A DNA stretch of 64,000 nucleotides, taken from the NCBI GenBank assembly GCA_958295945.1, contig OY282386.1, forward strand, positions 1,736,001 to 1,800,000, given 5' to 3'. Source of the stretch: Candidatus Poribacteria bacterium. Its GTDB lineage: Bacteria; Poribacteria; WGA-4E; WGA-3G. Position numbers and translations under genes: made by a program. Positions 35,089 to 44,092 of the stretch are shown in pieces; the first letter of the stretch is position 1; every line of letters begins with the position of its first letter. A model generated the notes under the pieces. It was given only the letters and a program-made list of their open reading frames with translations. It was not told the origin of the DNA and searched no databases.

Positions 35089-36246
35089 ATGCGCACCTAC
35101 AAATACAAGGGACAAGAACATAAAAGAAATCGTCATTTGCAAAAAGATTTGCATATCATTGCACATGTCCATAATCATTTTGTTACGTTGTGGCAACGTC
35201 ACTATCGCATCTACGGACATTGCGAAGACTATAAGCGTCCAAGCTGCTATAGAATGATTCAGCATTTGACAAAACTGAAACGACTTGCTAAATATCAACA
35301 CTGGACAATTCCGTATTCTTGGTGTTTGCAGGAATGCATCCAGCGAATTGACAGAGGTTGGCAAAACTTCTTTGAAGGTAGAGCCAAGCGTCCACCTAAA
35401 TTTAGAAGTCGGTATAAATACAAATCCATGACGTTTGATGGTAGCCAAGTTAAGATAGAAACTATAAACAAAATAGCTGGCTGCCCCGTTGCGAAAATCC
35501 GTATCAATAGACGATGGTACCGATTCTGGTATAGCCGACCTATCATCGGCAACATCAGACGAGTTACCGTGAAGAAAGACTTTGTAGGGGATTGGTATAT
35601 CACTATCACAACAGACAGTGAGGGACTTGAGCCTGCACCTAAGACTGGTAGGACAGCAGGGTTTGACTTTGGACTCAAGCACTTCCTCACCTGTTCCGAT
35701 GGCACGAAATATCAATCTCCTGAATTCTATAAATCTGCTGCTAAACTGATAAAACATGCGAGCCGTGCGTTGTCTCGGAAGCAAAAAGGCAGCAACAATC
35801 GCGAGCGTGTGAGGAAAGAGCTTGCACGGGTCCATAGAAAAATCAATAGACAACGCGAAGACCATCACTGGAAACTCGCACTTGAACTTGTCCGAAAGTT
35901 TGATGTCTCTTGCTTTGAGGACTTGTGCCTTGAAGGCATGAAACGTTTTTGGGGACGTAAAGTCTCTGATTACGCCTTTGGAGACTTCATGCAGAAAATC
36001 AAGTGGCAAGCACAAAAACGATGCAAGCACGTTGTGCAGATTGACAGATGGACACCCACAAGCAAAGTTTGCCATTCCTGCGGACAAATCCAAATGCTCT
36101 TTGATTTGAATGTGCGAGATTGGTATTGCCATAATTGTCAAATCTCTCATGACCGCGATATAAACGCCGCTATAAACATTCATAAGGTTGGGGCGTCAAC
36201 CTTTTCAGGAGGAGACGTAACACCTGCCTCGGCAGGCAGTCTCTGA
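35089..36246 (+). CDS. tnpB: intact TnpB, RNA-guided endonuclease family protein
   Basis: 385 residues from the ATG at 35089 (GGAAAGG upstream, start MRTYKYKGQEHKRNRHL); in-frame extension to 34981 runs into the element's left end and is unlikely. All TnpB elements are present: RuvC Asp in GFDFGLKHFLTCSDG, Glu in SCFEDLCLEGM, zinc ribbon CHSCGQ...CHNC, and Asp in HDRDINAAINIHKVG. It differs clearly from the frameshifted TnpB upstream, so this is a separate subfamily, not a duplicate. TnpB proteins cut DNA guided by an RNA derived from the element's right end. Confidence 0.92.
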   Translation: MRTYKYKGQEHKRNRHLQKDLHIIAHVHNHFVTLWQRHYRIYGHCEDYKRPSCYRMIQHLTKLKRLAKYQHWTIPYSWCLQECIQRIDRGWQNFFEGRAKRPPKFRSRYKYKSMTFDGSQVKIETINKIAGCPVAKIRINRRWYRFWYSRPIIGNIRRVTVKKDFVGDWYITITTDSEGLEPAPKTGRTAGFDFGLKHFLTCSDGTKYQSPEFYKSAAKLIKHASRALSRKQKGSNNRERVRKELARVHRKINRQREDHHWKLALELVRKFDVSCFEDLCLEGMKRFWGRKVSDYAFGDFMQKIKWQAQKRCKHVVQIDRWTPTSKVCHSCGQIQMLFDLNVRDWYCHNCQISHDRDINAAINIHKVGASTFSGGDVTPASAGSL

Positions 36247-36288
36247 TGATAGAACAATCCCCATGCTTTAGTTTGGGGAGTATGTCAA
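36120..36288 (+). ncRNA. candidate right-end (omega) RNA of TnpB unit 2
   Basis: In this family the guide RNA overlaps the 3' end of tnpB and the right end of the element, with the guide read from flanking DNA. The expected place here is the last part of tnpB plus the hairpin at 36258-36279, ending near GTATGTCAAG; the guide would then begin in TATAATAACGTAGTTTAC. Boundaries are inferred from family knowledge and not modelled. Confidence 0.3.
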
Positions 36289-36349
36289 GTATAATAACGT
36301 AGTTTACTTGTTGGTGTTGACAGATAAAATTAACACATAGGTGCACGTT

Positions 36350-37078
36350 ATGGAACATACTTTACAGAAACAGATTCCTGATAAAACAGTTGTCTTGACT
36401 TTTGACGATGGATGTAAGTCTCAAGCAACCTTTGTAGCACCAATTCTAAAGCAATATGGTTTTGGTGCAACTTTTTACATCACAGAAGGACTTGGATTTC
36501 TCAAGAATAAAGAAACCTATATGACATGGGAAGAAGTCCGTAATTTACATGAATTGGGATTTGAAATTGGAAATCATACTCGTCATCATCGGAATGTAAC
36601 ACAACAAACTGAACAAGAGTTAGAGAGCGACCTGCAATATATTGATATACAATGTATGGAATATGGCATCTCAAAACCGACAACTTTCTGTTATCCTGGG
36701 TATAGTCATAATGAAGCGTCTGTGACTGTTGTGAATTCACACGGATTTCAGTTTGCCCGTCGTGGGGTTGCACCAGAGTTTCCATATAATTCGGAGGGTG
36801 GAAGAGGTCCCGCTTATGATCCGAATATACACCATCCTCTTCTGATACCAACCACAGGAGCATCGGGACCGAATTGGGATTTTGATGATTTTACGTGGGC
36901 ACTTGATCAAGCAAAAGATGGCAACATAACTGTGTTGACATTTCACGGAGTGCCAGATTTGGAACATCCATGGGTTCACACTGAACCAGAGGATTTTGAA
37001 ATTTATATGGAATTTCTATCTGAAAACGGTTTTACCGTCATTGCGCTCCAAGATCTTTCCAATTTTACAATTATTTAA
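36350..37078 (+). CDS. polysaccharide deacetylase (NodB domain) family protein
   Basis: 242 residues from the ATG at 36350, with AGGTG upstream; a GTG at 36341 is less likely. No signal peptide. NodB homology motifs: VVLTFDDGCKSQ (the Asp pair), EIGNHTRHHRNV (metal His ligands in H-x-x-x-H) and FCYPGYSHN. The later motif TVLTFHGVPD holds the C-terminal His. It belongs to carbohydrate esterase family 4-like enzymes that remove acyl groups from amino sugars, but a cytoplasmic protein suggests another substrate. It begins about 60 bases after TnpB unit 2. Confidence 0.88.
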   Translation: MEHTLQKQIPDKTVVLTFDDGCKSQATFVAPILKQYGFGATFYITEGLGFLKNKETYMTWEEVRNLHELGFEIGNHTRHHRNVTQQTEQELESDLQYIDIQCMEYGISKPTTFCYPGYSHNEASVTVVNSHGFQFARRGVAPEFPYNSEGGRGPAYDPNIHHPLLIPTTGASGPNWDFDDFTWALDQAKDGNITVLTFHGVPDLEHPWVHTEPEDFEIYMEFLSENGFTVIALQDLSNFTII

Positions 37079-37114
37079 TAGACATGATTTACTCATAAAC
37101 ACTATGAATTTGAT

Positions 37115-39211
37115 ATGAAAATAAGAATCTCACGTCGCACTTTTGTAATATTACTCATACTCTTTATATTCACACTTGCATTTTTGGCACTGTCATTATT
37201 TGTTGGCTTTTTATTCAATCGTGATTCAAAAGAATTGACATTCCCTTCGTCTAATGTTGAGTATACCAAGTGGCAGTTACCTGAAGGTGCAATCACACGT
37301 TTTGGTAAAGGGACTATCAACGATATTAAGTTTTCTCCCGATGGCACTCAGTTTGCTGTTGTAACTACTATAGGTGTCTGGTTGTATGATGCTAAAACTG
37401 GGAAAGAAGTCTCTTTGTTAAAAGGAGATAGACAAAATATATTACACATCACTTATTTGTCCGACGGAAATACTCTCAGAGGTGTCAATCATAATTATAG
37501 TTATGTAAAATTCATGCATTGGAATACGACAACCGGAAAACAGCTATCATCTATACAAGACACTGAAAATGGAAAACGCCTATATACGTCTGATTTCTCA
37601 GAAAATGGAATGAGACTTGCTGGTATAAAAGTAAGTAATTTTAATGAAGTTGATTTGTGGACCATAGGTAATACAACAGGACCTATGACGAAATCATCTA
37701 TAAGAATGGAGTCTGAATCAGAAATTGAACCTATAATTGCACTGTCTCCAGATGGACGTTATCTTGCTACGACAATATCTGAAGGAGATAATAACCCAAT
37801 TCAAGTTTGGAATGCTGATACAGGTGAACTGCTAAATACATTTGCTGGGAATAATAGTACGATTGAAGACTTGACGTTTTCACCAGATGGAACGATTCTT
37901 GCAAGTGGAGATACCGATGAAACAATCATGCTATGGGATATAAAATCAAATATATCAAGTGTAATTTACAAAGGTACTTATTCCAGTTCTTTCACACTTA
38001 CTTTTTCACCTGATGGAGAACTTCTGGCAAGTGGTGATGATGATGGGAATGTGAGGATATTGAAGGTCAATGAAAATAATAATGGGTTAAGAAGATTGAT
38101 GAGTCAAAACATGTTTAAGTTAAAACACAGTGGACATAAAGACAAGGTAACATCAATGGCATTTTCTCCTGATGGGAATATTCTGATCTCAGGTAGCGAG
38201 GATGGCACAATACGAGGATGGGATGCCACCTCACGTAACCAACTCTTTGTTAGTCCTGGACATTCCGTGGAAATAAGAGGATTAGGTGAATTAAAAGCAG
38301 AAAACAACCTAATAAGCATGCATTGGCCGGAGAGACAATTATTACGATGGGATATTAATACAGGACATCAGGTGTCAGGGACTTATTTTTTCATTAAAAG
38401 TCCTAAAGCACTTTCTCCAGATGGAACGACACTTGTGATTGAGGAATGGTTTCTATTTATGAGTGTTGAATTTAAACTATGGAATATACCTAATAGACGA
38501 AAAACGATTTCCTTAAAGGGACATAACTATAATTTGTCAAGTTCTCCAGATTTCGTATTTTCTTTAGATGGGAAAATGTTGGCAAGTTCTGATTTTAGAG
38601 ACCGAAATGGTGATATTTTAATGTGGAATCTTGACAATGCAAAACGATCGTTCCTTCAGACTATATTCTTTCGACCCAAATCTGCTAATTTGACTCATAC
38701 ACTTTCAGGACACACTGATGAGGTAGATACAATGGTTTTTTCTCCGAATGGGAAAATGTTAGCAAGCAGTGGTTATGACGAGAGGCTATGTTTATGGAAT
38801 GTCCAAACAGCTGAAAACATATTTACACAGGAGGATCACAGTGTATCTGGAGATGCATTAATTTTCTCTCCTGATAGCAAAGTCCTTGCAAGCGCAAGTT
38901 ACACAAGAATTGTATTATGGGATACTACGACAGGATTACAGATTAAGAAAACTAAAGCACAAGATGTTGTGAATACCCTACAATATTCACCTGATAACAA
39001 AGTCCTGTTGAGTGGATCATATAAGAAGGGAAGAATCCAGTTGTTTGACGCTCAGTTTCTTCAACACATATCAACGCATCAAGGGCATACTGGTAAAGTC
39101 ATCAAACTAATGTTTCTTTCAGATGGCAAGACATTAGTCAGTGCAAGTGAAGATGGCACAATGCTATTATGGGATTGGGATAAAATCTCTCAAGTGAATA
39201 ATAGTCAATAA
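37115..39211 (+). CDS. membrane-anchored WD40-repeat protein
   Basis: 698 residues. A single N-terminal membrane segment (residues 9-35) is followed by about ten WD40 blades, each with an SPDG turn and a W-D/W-N end, for example LTFSPDGTILASGDTDETIM, MAFSPDGNILISGSEDGTIR and MVFSPNGKMLASSGYDERLC. The two propellers' worth of blades would form an external scaffold. No ribosome site is obvious before the ATG. No enzymatic domain. Confidence 0.92.
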   Translation: MKIRISRRTFVILLILFIFTLAFLALSLFVGFLFNRDSKELTFPSSNVEYTKWQLPEGAITRFGKGTINDIKFSPDGTQFAVVTTIGVWLYDAKTGKEVSLLKGDRQNILHITYLSDGNTLRGVNHNYSYVKFMHWNTTTGKQLSSIQDTENGKRLYTSDFSENGMRLAGIKVSNFNEVDLWTIGNTTGPMTKSSIRMESESEIEPIIALSPDGRYLATTISEGDNNPIQVWNADTGELLNTFAGNNSTIEDLTFSPDGTILASGDTDETIMLWDIKSNISSVIYKGTYSSSFTLTFSPDGELLASGDDDGNVRILKVNENNNGLRRLMSQNMFKLKHSGHKDKVTSMAFSPDGNILISGSEDGTIRGWDATSRNQLFVSPGHSVEIRGLGELKAENNLISMHWPERQLLRWDINTGHQVSGTYFFIKSPKALSPDGTTLVIEEWFLFMSVEFKLWNIPNRRKTISLKGHNYNLSSSPDFVFSLDGKMLASSDFRDRNGDILMWNLDNAKRSFLQTIFFRPKSANLTHTLSGHTDEVDTMVFSPNGKMLASSGYDERLCLWNVQTAENIFTQEDHSVSGDALIFSPDSKVLASASYTRIVLWDTTTGLQIKKTKAQDVVNTLQYSPDNKVLLSGSYKKGRIQLFDAQFLQHISTHQGHTGKVIKLMFLSDGKTLVSASEDGTMLLWDWDKISQVNNSQ

Positions 39212-39222
39212 AAGCCTATGTA

Positions 39223-39591
39223 TTACTGACGAAAAGCAGCAATAATCAGACATCCCCAACCTGCGATAAAGGCTATTCCGCCAATTGGTGTGATAGCACC
39301 AAACCATCGTAGTCCTGTCAGACTGAGTATATATAGACTCCCAGAAAATATTAGGATACCAACGATGAAACACCAACCTGCTGCAGATATATAGTCGCTT
39401 TCCCATTGCGAAAATGCCCACGCTACAACTATTAATCCAATTCCGTGATACATCTGATATCTCACCGCCACCTCAAATATATCTAACATCTCTTTTGAGA
39501 GCTTATCTTTGAGAGTATGTGCACCGAATGCACCCAACAATACACTCAATAAACTGAAAGCAGCACCGACTGCAAAGTAAAAGTTTTTCAT
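39223..39591 (-). CDS. DUF423 family small membrane protein
   Basis: 122 residues, GAGGAG before the ATG. Four hydrophobic helices and the family sequence GAFGAHTLKDKL, YQMYHGIGLI, FSGSLYILSLTG and ITPIGGIAFIAGW identify DUF423 (YgdD-like). Function unknown in all organisms. It is convergent with the WD40 gene, with 11 bases between them. Confidence 0.93.
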   Translation of the reverse strand: MKNFYFAVGAAFSLLSVLLGAFGAHTLKDKLSKEMLDIFEVAVRYQMYHGIGLIVVAWAFSQWESDYISAAGWCFIVGILIFSGSLYILSLTGLRWFGAITPIGGIAFIAGWGCLIIAAFRQ

Positions 39592-39724
39592 AAATCTCCT
39601 CTATGCTTCATCTTCTTCTATGTCTATTATATACAATCTGAAACATAAGTGGAATTTATTTCTCAAACATCCTTGCTAACTCTCATTTGCGTTTACATAT
39701 ATAAAGGTTTTTGTTGTAATAATA

Positions 39725-39753
39725 TTGTCATTTATGCTAAAATATATTATCTT
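39725..39753 (+). promoter_or_regulatory. putative promoter of the EF-G paralogue
   Basis: TTGTCA (39725-39730), 17 bases, TATCTT (39748-39753), about 57 bases upstream of the ATG. Only a moderate match. Confidence 0.35.
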
Positions 39754-39809
39754 ATAACGGCATAGTTTGACCTATTCCGTATGGTTAAAAAAGGAGAACT
39801 TACTACAAA

Positions 39810-41885
39810 ATGAGACAATACAGAACAGAAGAGATTCGGAATATTGGAATTATTGCTCATTCAGGGGCGGGTAAAACTTCCCTAATTGAAGCGATGCTTT
39901 ATAACGGTGGTGCAATTGAACGAATGGGAGCCGTGGATGACGGAAACACGGTTGCTGACTATGCCTCAGATGAGATAGAACGCAAGACCTCACTCAATTG
40001 TTCCGTGTGTATTGCGGAATGGGCGGAAAATAAACTTAACCTTATTGATACTCCAGGAGCAGAAGATTTTTACGGAGACCTTCATGGTGTCCTGCGGGTT
40101 GTAGATGCAGTAATCGTAGTCGTTGATGCCACAACAGGTGTTGAAGGGGGAACAGAAAAAGTTTGGGAGGTAGCTGACAAATATAATCTTCCACGCATCC
40201 TCTTTATAAACAAGATGGATAAAGAGAATGCAAGTTTTGATAATGCACTTGCAAGTATATCTGAAATCTTGGAAACACGGGCGGTTCCTGTTCAAATTCC
40301 AATCGGTAAAGAAGAGCAGTTTACAGGTGTAGTAGATGTAATCCAAAATGGTGCCTTTCTTGAACCAAATGAAAACGCGCCAGTCACGAAGTCTGATGTC
40401 CCAGATGAATTAGCTGGAACTGCAGAAGAATATCGGGAAGCACTCGTTGAAGTTGCCGCTGAAAGCGATGATGAACTTATTGAAAAGTTTTTTGAAGGTG
40501 AGCTCTCAGAAGAGGAAATACAGAATGGTCTGCAAACAGGGATTTCAGAAAATCAGTTTGTTCCAGTTCTATGCGGTTCATCTCTAAAGAATATTGGGGT
40601 GCAACAGTTGATGGATATGGTAATCAGTTGTTGTCCATCTCCCGTTCAAGCAGGTGAGATCCAAGATGTAGAAGACGACTCTAAAACACGAGAACCTTCA
40701 CCCGATGCCCCTTTATCTGCTGTCGTTTTCAAAACAATCGCCGATCCATTTTCAGGTCAACTCAGTCTTTTCCGTGTGTATTCTGGTGCGTTATCAGGAG
40801 ATTCGCAAGTGAACAACTCAAGCCGTCGAGAAGTTGAAAGAATCGGCAAACCCACTTTTATGAACGGTAAACAAGCGATTAATACTGCTAATGTCCCGGC
40901 TGGAGATATTGGTGCATTAACAAAACTGGATAAAACACGTACCGGAGACACATTGTGTGATAGAGACGCAACTATAAAACTACCCGGAATTGAATTTCCT
41001 AATACGGTTATCTCTTATGCTATTTCTCCAGTCCGTGAGGGTGATGATGAGAAACTCATTAACGCTCTAACAAGAATTAGTGAGGAAGACCCATCCTTTC
41101 AAATTGAACGAAACGACGTTACAAAGCAGCTACTTGTTTCAGGTTTAGGTGAGCTTCATATTACAGTTAATCGTGCAAGAATAGCAGAGAAGTTTGGGGT
41201 TGAAACAGTGGTTGCACCTCCAAAAATTGCATACCGAGAAACTGTACGTAAGGACGTGCAGAATATTCAAGAACGACACAAAAAACAATCTGGTGGTAAA
41301 GGACAATTTGGTGATGTCACGATTAACCTCGCTCCATTACAGCGAGGCGAAGGATTTGACTTTATCGATAACATTAAAGGTGGGGCGATTCCGAAAAACT
41401 ACATCCCCGCAGTTGAAAAAGGTATACGCCAGAGAATGGAGCGAGGAGTCTTGGCAGGTTTTCCATTGGTTGATATTCAAATTGACTTGCATGATGGAAA
41501 ATACCATGATGTAGATTCATCGGATATGGCATTCCAAATTGCAGGATCCATGGCTTTTGCTACTGCTGTACAACAAGCTAATCCATGTTTGCTTGAACCC
41601 ATTATGAACGTTGCTATCACTGTGCCTGATCAGTATATGGGAAGTATTATTGGAGATTTAAACGGACGTAGAGGACAGGTGATGGGTGTTGAACAAGTAG
41701 GGAAACGACAGATAATTCAGGCTATTGTCCCTCAGTCAGAAATGCTAAGATATTCCATTGATTTGAAATCTATGACGAGTGCGCGTGGCAACTTCACCAT
41801 GGAATTTTCTAACTATGAGATTGTCCCGGATGATGTTGCACAGAAGGTCATCGCTGAATCCACGACAGAAGAGGACGAATCCTAA
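39810..41885 (+). CDS. elongation factor G paralogue (EF-G2 type translational GTPase)
   Basis: 691 residues with AAGGAG upstream. GTPase domain: P-loop HSGAGKTS at 17-24 (canonical EF-G has A-H-x-D-A-G-K-T), DTPGAEDF at 80-87 (DTPGHVDF in true EF-G) and NKMD at 134-137. Domains II to V follow, with GLGELHI and a C-terminal GRRGQVMGVEQ. The missing His of DTPGH and the divergent P-loop place it in the second EF-G group found beside a normal fusA in many phyla. Its role in ribosome function is not established. It ends with a strong terminator. Confidence 0.92.
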   Translation: MRQYRTEEIRNIGIIAHSGAGKTSLIEAMLYNGGAIERMGAVDDGNTVADYASDEIERKTSLNCSVCIAEWAENKLNLIDTPGAEDFYGDLHGVLRVVDAVIVVVDATTGVEGGTEKVWEVADKYNLPRILFINKMDKENASFDNALASISEILETRAVPVQIPIGKEEQFTGVVDVIQNGAFLEPNENAPVTKSDVPDELAGTAEEYREALVEVAAESDDELIEKFFEGELSEEEIQNGLQTGISENQFVPVLCGSSLKNIGVQQLMDMVISCCPSPVQAGEIQDVEDDSKTREPSPDAPLSAVVFKTIADPFSGQLSLFRVYSGALSGDSQVNNSSRREVERIGKPTFMNGKQAINTANVPAGDIGALTKLDKTRTGDTLCDRDATIKLPGIEFPNTVISYAISPVREGDDEKLINALTRISEEDPSFQIERNDVTKQLLVSGLGELHITVNRARIAEKFGVETVVAPPKIAYRETVRKDVQNIQERHKKQSGGKGQFGDVTINLAPLQRGEGFDFIDNIKGGAIPKNYIPAVEKGIRQRMERGVLAGFPLVDIQIDLHDGKYHDVDSSDMAFQIAGSMAFATAVQQANPCLLEPIMNVAITVPDQYMGSIIGDLNGRRGQVMGVEQVGKRQIIQAIVPQSEMLRYSIDLKSMTSARGNFTMEFSNYEIVPDDVAQKVIAESTTEEDES

Positions 41886-41928
41886 ATCAAACCATGTTGT
41901 TGACTTTGATTTTGACCCAAGTACTTTT

Positions 41929-41967
41929 AAAATAGGCACGTCCATTTATAAGAGACGCGCCTATTTT
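41929..41967 (+). terminator. rho-independent terminator after the EF-G paralogue
   Basis: AAAATAGGC-A-CGTC pairs with GACG-C-GCCTATTTT, loop about nine bases, ending in a T run. It lies 44 bases after the stop codon. Confidence 0.85.
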
Positions 41968-42002
41968 GTAATTGTCCACTGAGGAAACTGGAGTGAAAAA
42001 TC

Positions 42003-43142
42003 ATGATGCGTAGAATACTCAATACAATTACAATTTTCATTGTACTCATTTCAGTGAACATATTTGCTGATACCTATCCTGAAGTGCCTCACACAAATCT
42101 AATAGCCCAAAAGACTCCTAAAGCACTTACAAAATTCAAGAAAACAGTTTTACCCAAGTATCCCAAGGAGGCAAGAAAAGCTGGAAAAGAAGGTAGAGTT
42201 GTTCTCCAAGTGACCATTGACATCAACGGTTTACCAAAGGACATTGTAGCACTTACCAAGGTAGGTTTTGGTTTTGAGGAAGCATCAATTGATGCATTAA
42301 AACAGAGCACCTTTTATCCAGCTAAAAGAAATGGCAAACCTATTGAATTCAGAGTTAAAGTGCCTTATGAATTTAAGCTTGATCCATCAACATCTGAAAT
42401 GGTACTTATACCCGCAGGGGAATTTCAGATGGGTAGTGAAAGTGGAGAATCGGATGAAGAGCCGATTCATCCTGTCTATCTCAATGCATTTTATATAGAC
42501 AAATTTGAGGTGACAAATGCACAATATAAAGAGTTTGTTGATGCAAACCCGCAGTGGCAGAAAGACAAAATTTTGCGGAAATACCATGATGGTTATTACT
42601 TAGCAGATTGGATTGGGAACTTTTTTCCATCTGGCAAAGACAACCATCCAGTTGTGTATGTGAGTTGGTATGCTGCGATGGCTTATGCCAAGTGGGTGAA
42701 AAAACGATTACCGACTGAAGCAGAATGGGAGAAAGCAGCTCGCGGTGGATTAGTAAGTAAGAAGTATCCATGGGGAGATACAATTGACTCAACCAATGCC
42801 AACTATTTTGATGGATCTGACAAGGAAATCACCCAAGTTGGTTCCTATCCAGCGAATGGCTATGGATTATACGACATGGCTGGCAATGTTCGCGAATGGT
42901 GTCTTGATGCTTATGATGAGAACTTCTTTGCCAGTAGTCCGCGTGAAAATCCGTTTGCCTGTGCAAAAAGTGTTGATGATGTCATCACAGATTTCATGAC
43001 AATCAAGAATAATCGTGTGGTTAGAGGTGGTTCATGGTTGAATAGTGCACAATTAGTACGCATTTCAAATCGGCACTGGAGAGCACCTACTGCTACAAAC
43101 CCTAACGAAGGGTTCCGTTGTGCGAAGTCTGTAGTCCCATAA
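42003..43142 (+). CDS. exported fusion of TonB C-terminal domain and SUMF1 domain
   Basis: 379 residues. A signal peptide (ILNTITIFIVLISVNIFA) is followed by a TonB C-terminal domain of about 80 residues: PKYPKEARKAGKEGRVVLQV, GLPKDIVALTKVGFGFEEAS and FYPAKRNGKPIEFRVKVPYE. Then a SUMF1 domain: MVLIPAGEFQMGSESGESDE, EVTNAQYKEF, RLPTEAEWEKAARGG, GNVREW and RGGSW. Neither of the two catalytic Cys positions is Cys, so it cannot be a formylglycine generator by the known mechanism. The combination suggests an envelope-binding protein. Started at the first of two ATG codons; GGAG upstream. Confidence 0.88.
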   Translation: MMRRILNTITIFIVLISVNIFADTYPEVPHTNLIAQKTPKALTKFKKTVLPKYPKEARKAGKEGRVVLQVTIDINGLPKDIVALTKVGFGFEEASIDALKQSTFYPAKRNGKPIEFRVKVPYEFKLDPSTSEMVLIPAGEFQMGSESGESDEEPIHPVYLNAFYIDKFEVTNAQYKEFVDANPQWQKDKILRKYHDGYYLADWIGNFFPSGKDNHPVVYVSWYAAMAYAKWVKKRLPTEAEWEKAARGGLVSKKYPWGDTIDSTNANYFDGSDKEITQVGSYPANGYGLYDMAGNVREWCLDAYDENFFASSPRENPFACAKSVDDVITDFMTIKNNRVVRGGSWLNSAQLVRISNRHWRAPTATNPNEGFRCAKSVVP

Positions 43143-43331
43143 TTTAACATTTCTTTGCTAAGTTATGTCTGTATTCTTAGCATAAATATGGTCTATCAGA
43201 ATCTGGATTTAGGACTTATTCGAATAGTTGAATATCGCGATAACATTCAATTACACTCCAAATACATTATAGTTCTTGGTAACTCTTAGTTTAAGATGAC
43301 CTAAAAGTGACTTGAGTGACTTGAGTTCGTC

Positions 43332-43635
43332 TTAGTTATTGTTTGCATATAGGAGTTCAAATAATTACTCCAATGCACCACCACAATCATAATTCTCAAA
43401 ATATTAAGCTGTGACGGTTCTGGAGAAACAAGATGAACATTAAATGATCCTGGAAACACTTGAATCAGCGAGATTTCCAAATTATCCTCAATTTCCTCAG
43501 TTACTTGTTTTGAATTGCCAATGATCATTCCAATAGTTTATATCAATTCTTGAAGTCTTCCAAATACATTACCTAGAAAGACTATTGAGTCATGTTCTTT
43601 TGACCTTCTGTAAAGTTGAAAGAAAGATTAAGACG
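43332..43635 (-). pseudogene. decayed 3' part of the DUF6575-like gene
   Basis: Read on the minus strand, protein-like sequence continues past the stop of the upstream gene in shifted frames: SIVFLGNVFGRLQELI, a stop, TIGMIIGNSKQVTEEIEDNL, FPGSFNVHLVSPEPSQL, then in another frame YFENYDCGGALE, a stop, LFELLYANNN and a final TAA. At least two frameshifts and several stop codons separate the pieces. Thus the gene once ran about 300 bases further. Bases 43143-43331 hold nothing recognisable. Confidence 0.65.
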
Positions 43636-44061
43636 TTACTGTATCCCAATTTTGACTGTTTTTTCAACATTAAAATCTTTTGAGACAATTATGTTTTCAG
43701 GTTCCAAGTATTCACCTGACATAGGAAGCATATCCTCAGGTATCTGATTAGATCGGATATAATCTGTCATCACTGAAGTGTTCTCGTCATAAGGAACCTT
43801 TACTTGAACAGTACAAGGATTTTCAGATTTAGTGAACGCATCTTGGAGGTCAATAAAACCAGATCGTATTTGGTTAAGACGATTTGTGGAAACAGCAGTA
43901 CAGAGCCAAGTTAAGTATTTTTCATCTTCAGCAGCAGCTACAACAAGGTATAACTGCCCTGAAGCGTTTTGGCATGAGTAAAGTACAGGTTGATCATAGT
44001 ATTCGTATACTTCTACAATCTCAAGTTTACCTAACTCGGGAATATCAAGCAAATACACCAT
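43636..44061 (-). CDS. DUF6575-like protein, N-terminal part (3' end decayed)
   Basis: 141 residues with GAGGAAG before the ATG, no signal peptide. The opening LLDIPELGKLEIVEVYEYYD, QPVLYSCQNASGQLYLVVAA and IRSGFIDLQDAFTKSEN are typical of a widespread uncharacterised protein that I recall as DUF6575; the name should be checked. The family is longer: the downstream 300 bases still carry its C-terminal half in broken frames. So the present product is probably truncated. It follows the 44093 gene by 31 bases, a pairing that I recall from other genomes. Confidence 0.7.
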   Translation of the reverse strand: MVYLLDIPELGKLEIVEVYEYYDQPVLYSCQNASGQLYLVVAAAEDEKYLTWLCTAVSTNRLNQIRSGFIDLQDAFTKSENPCTVQVKVPYDENTSVMTDYIRSNQIPEDMLPMSGEYLEPENIIVSKDFNVEKTVKIGIQ

Positions 44062-44092
44062 TTTTCTTCCTCATAATTTAGTATTCGACTTT

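Larger units (their letters stand above)
34910..36288 (+). mobile_element. IS200/IS605-type TnpB-only unit 2 (approximate ends)
   Basis: The left end shows a hairpin CCCCGTTGCTTTAGCTCGGG(G) at about 34915-34935, then ATGTCCACACCGCTAACG. The right end shows TCCCCATGCTTTAGTTTGGG(GA) at 36258-36279 and then GTATGTCAAG. The hairpins resemble those of unit 1. No tnpA. Bases 34707-34909 contain no gene, only a weak TTCCAACCCCGATTTC repeat remnant. Confidence 0.65.
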
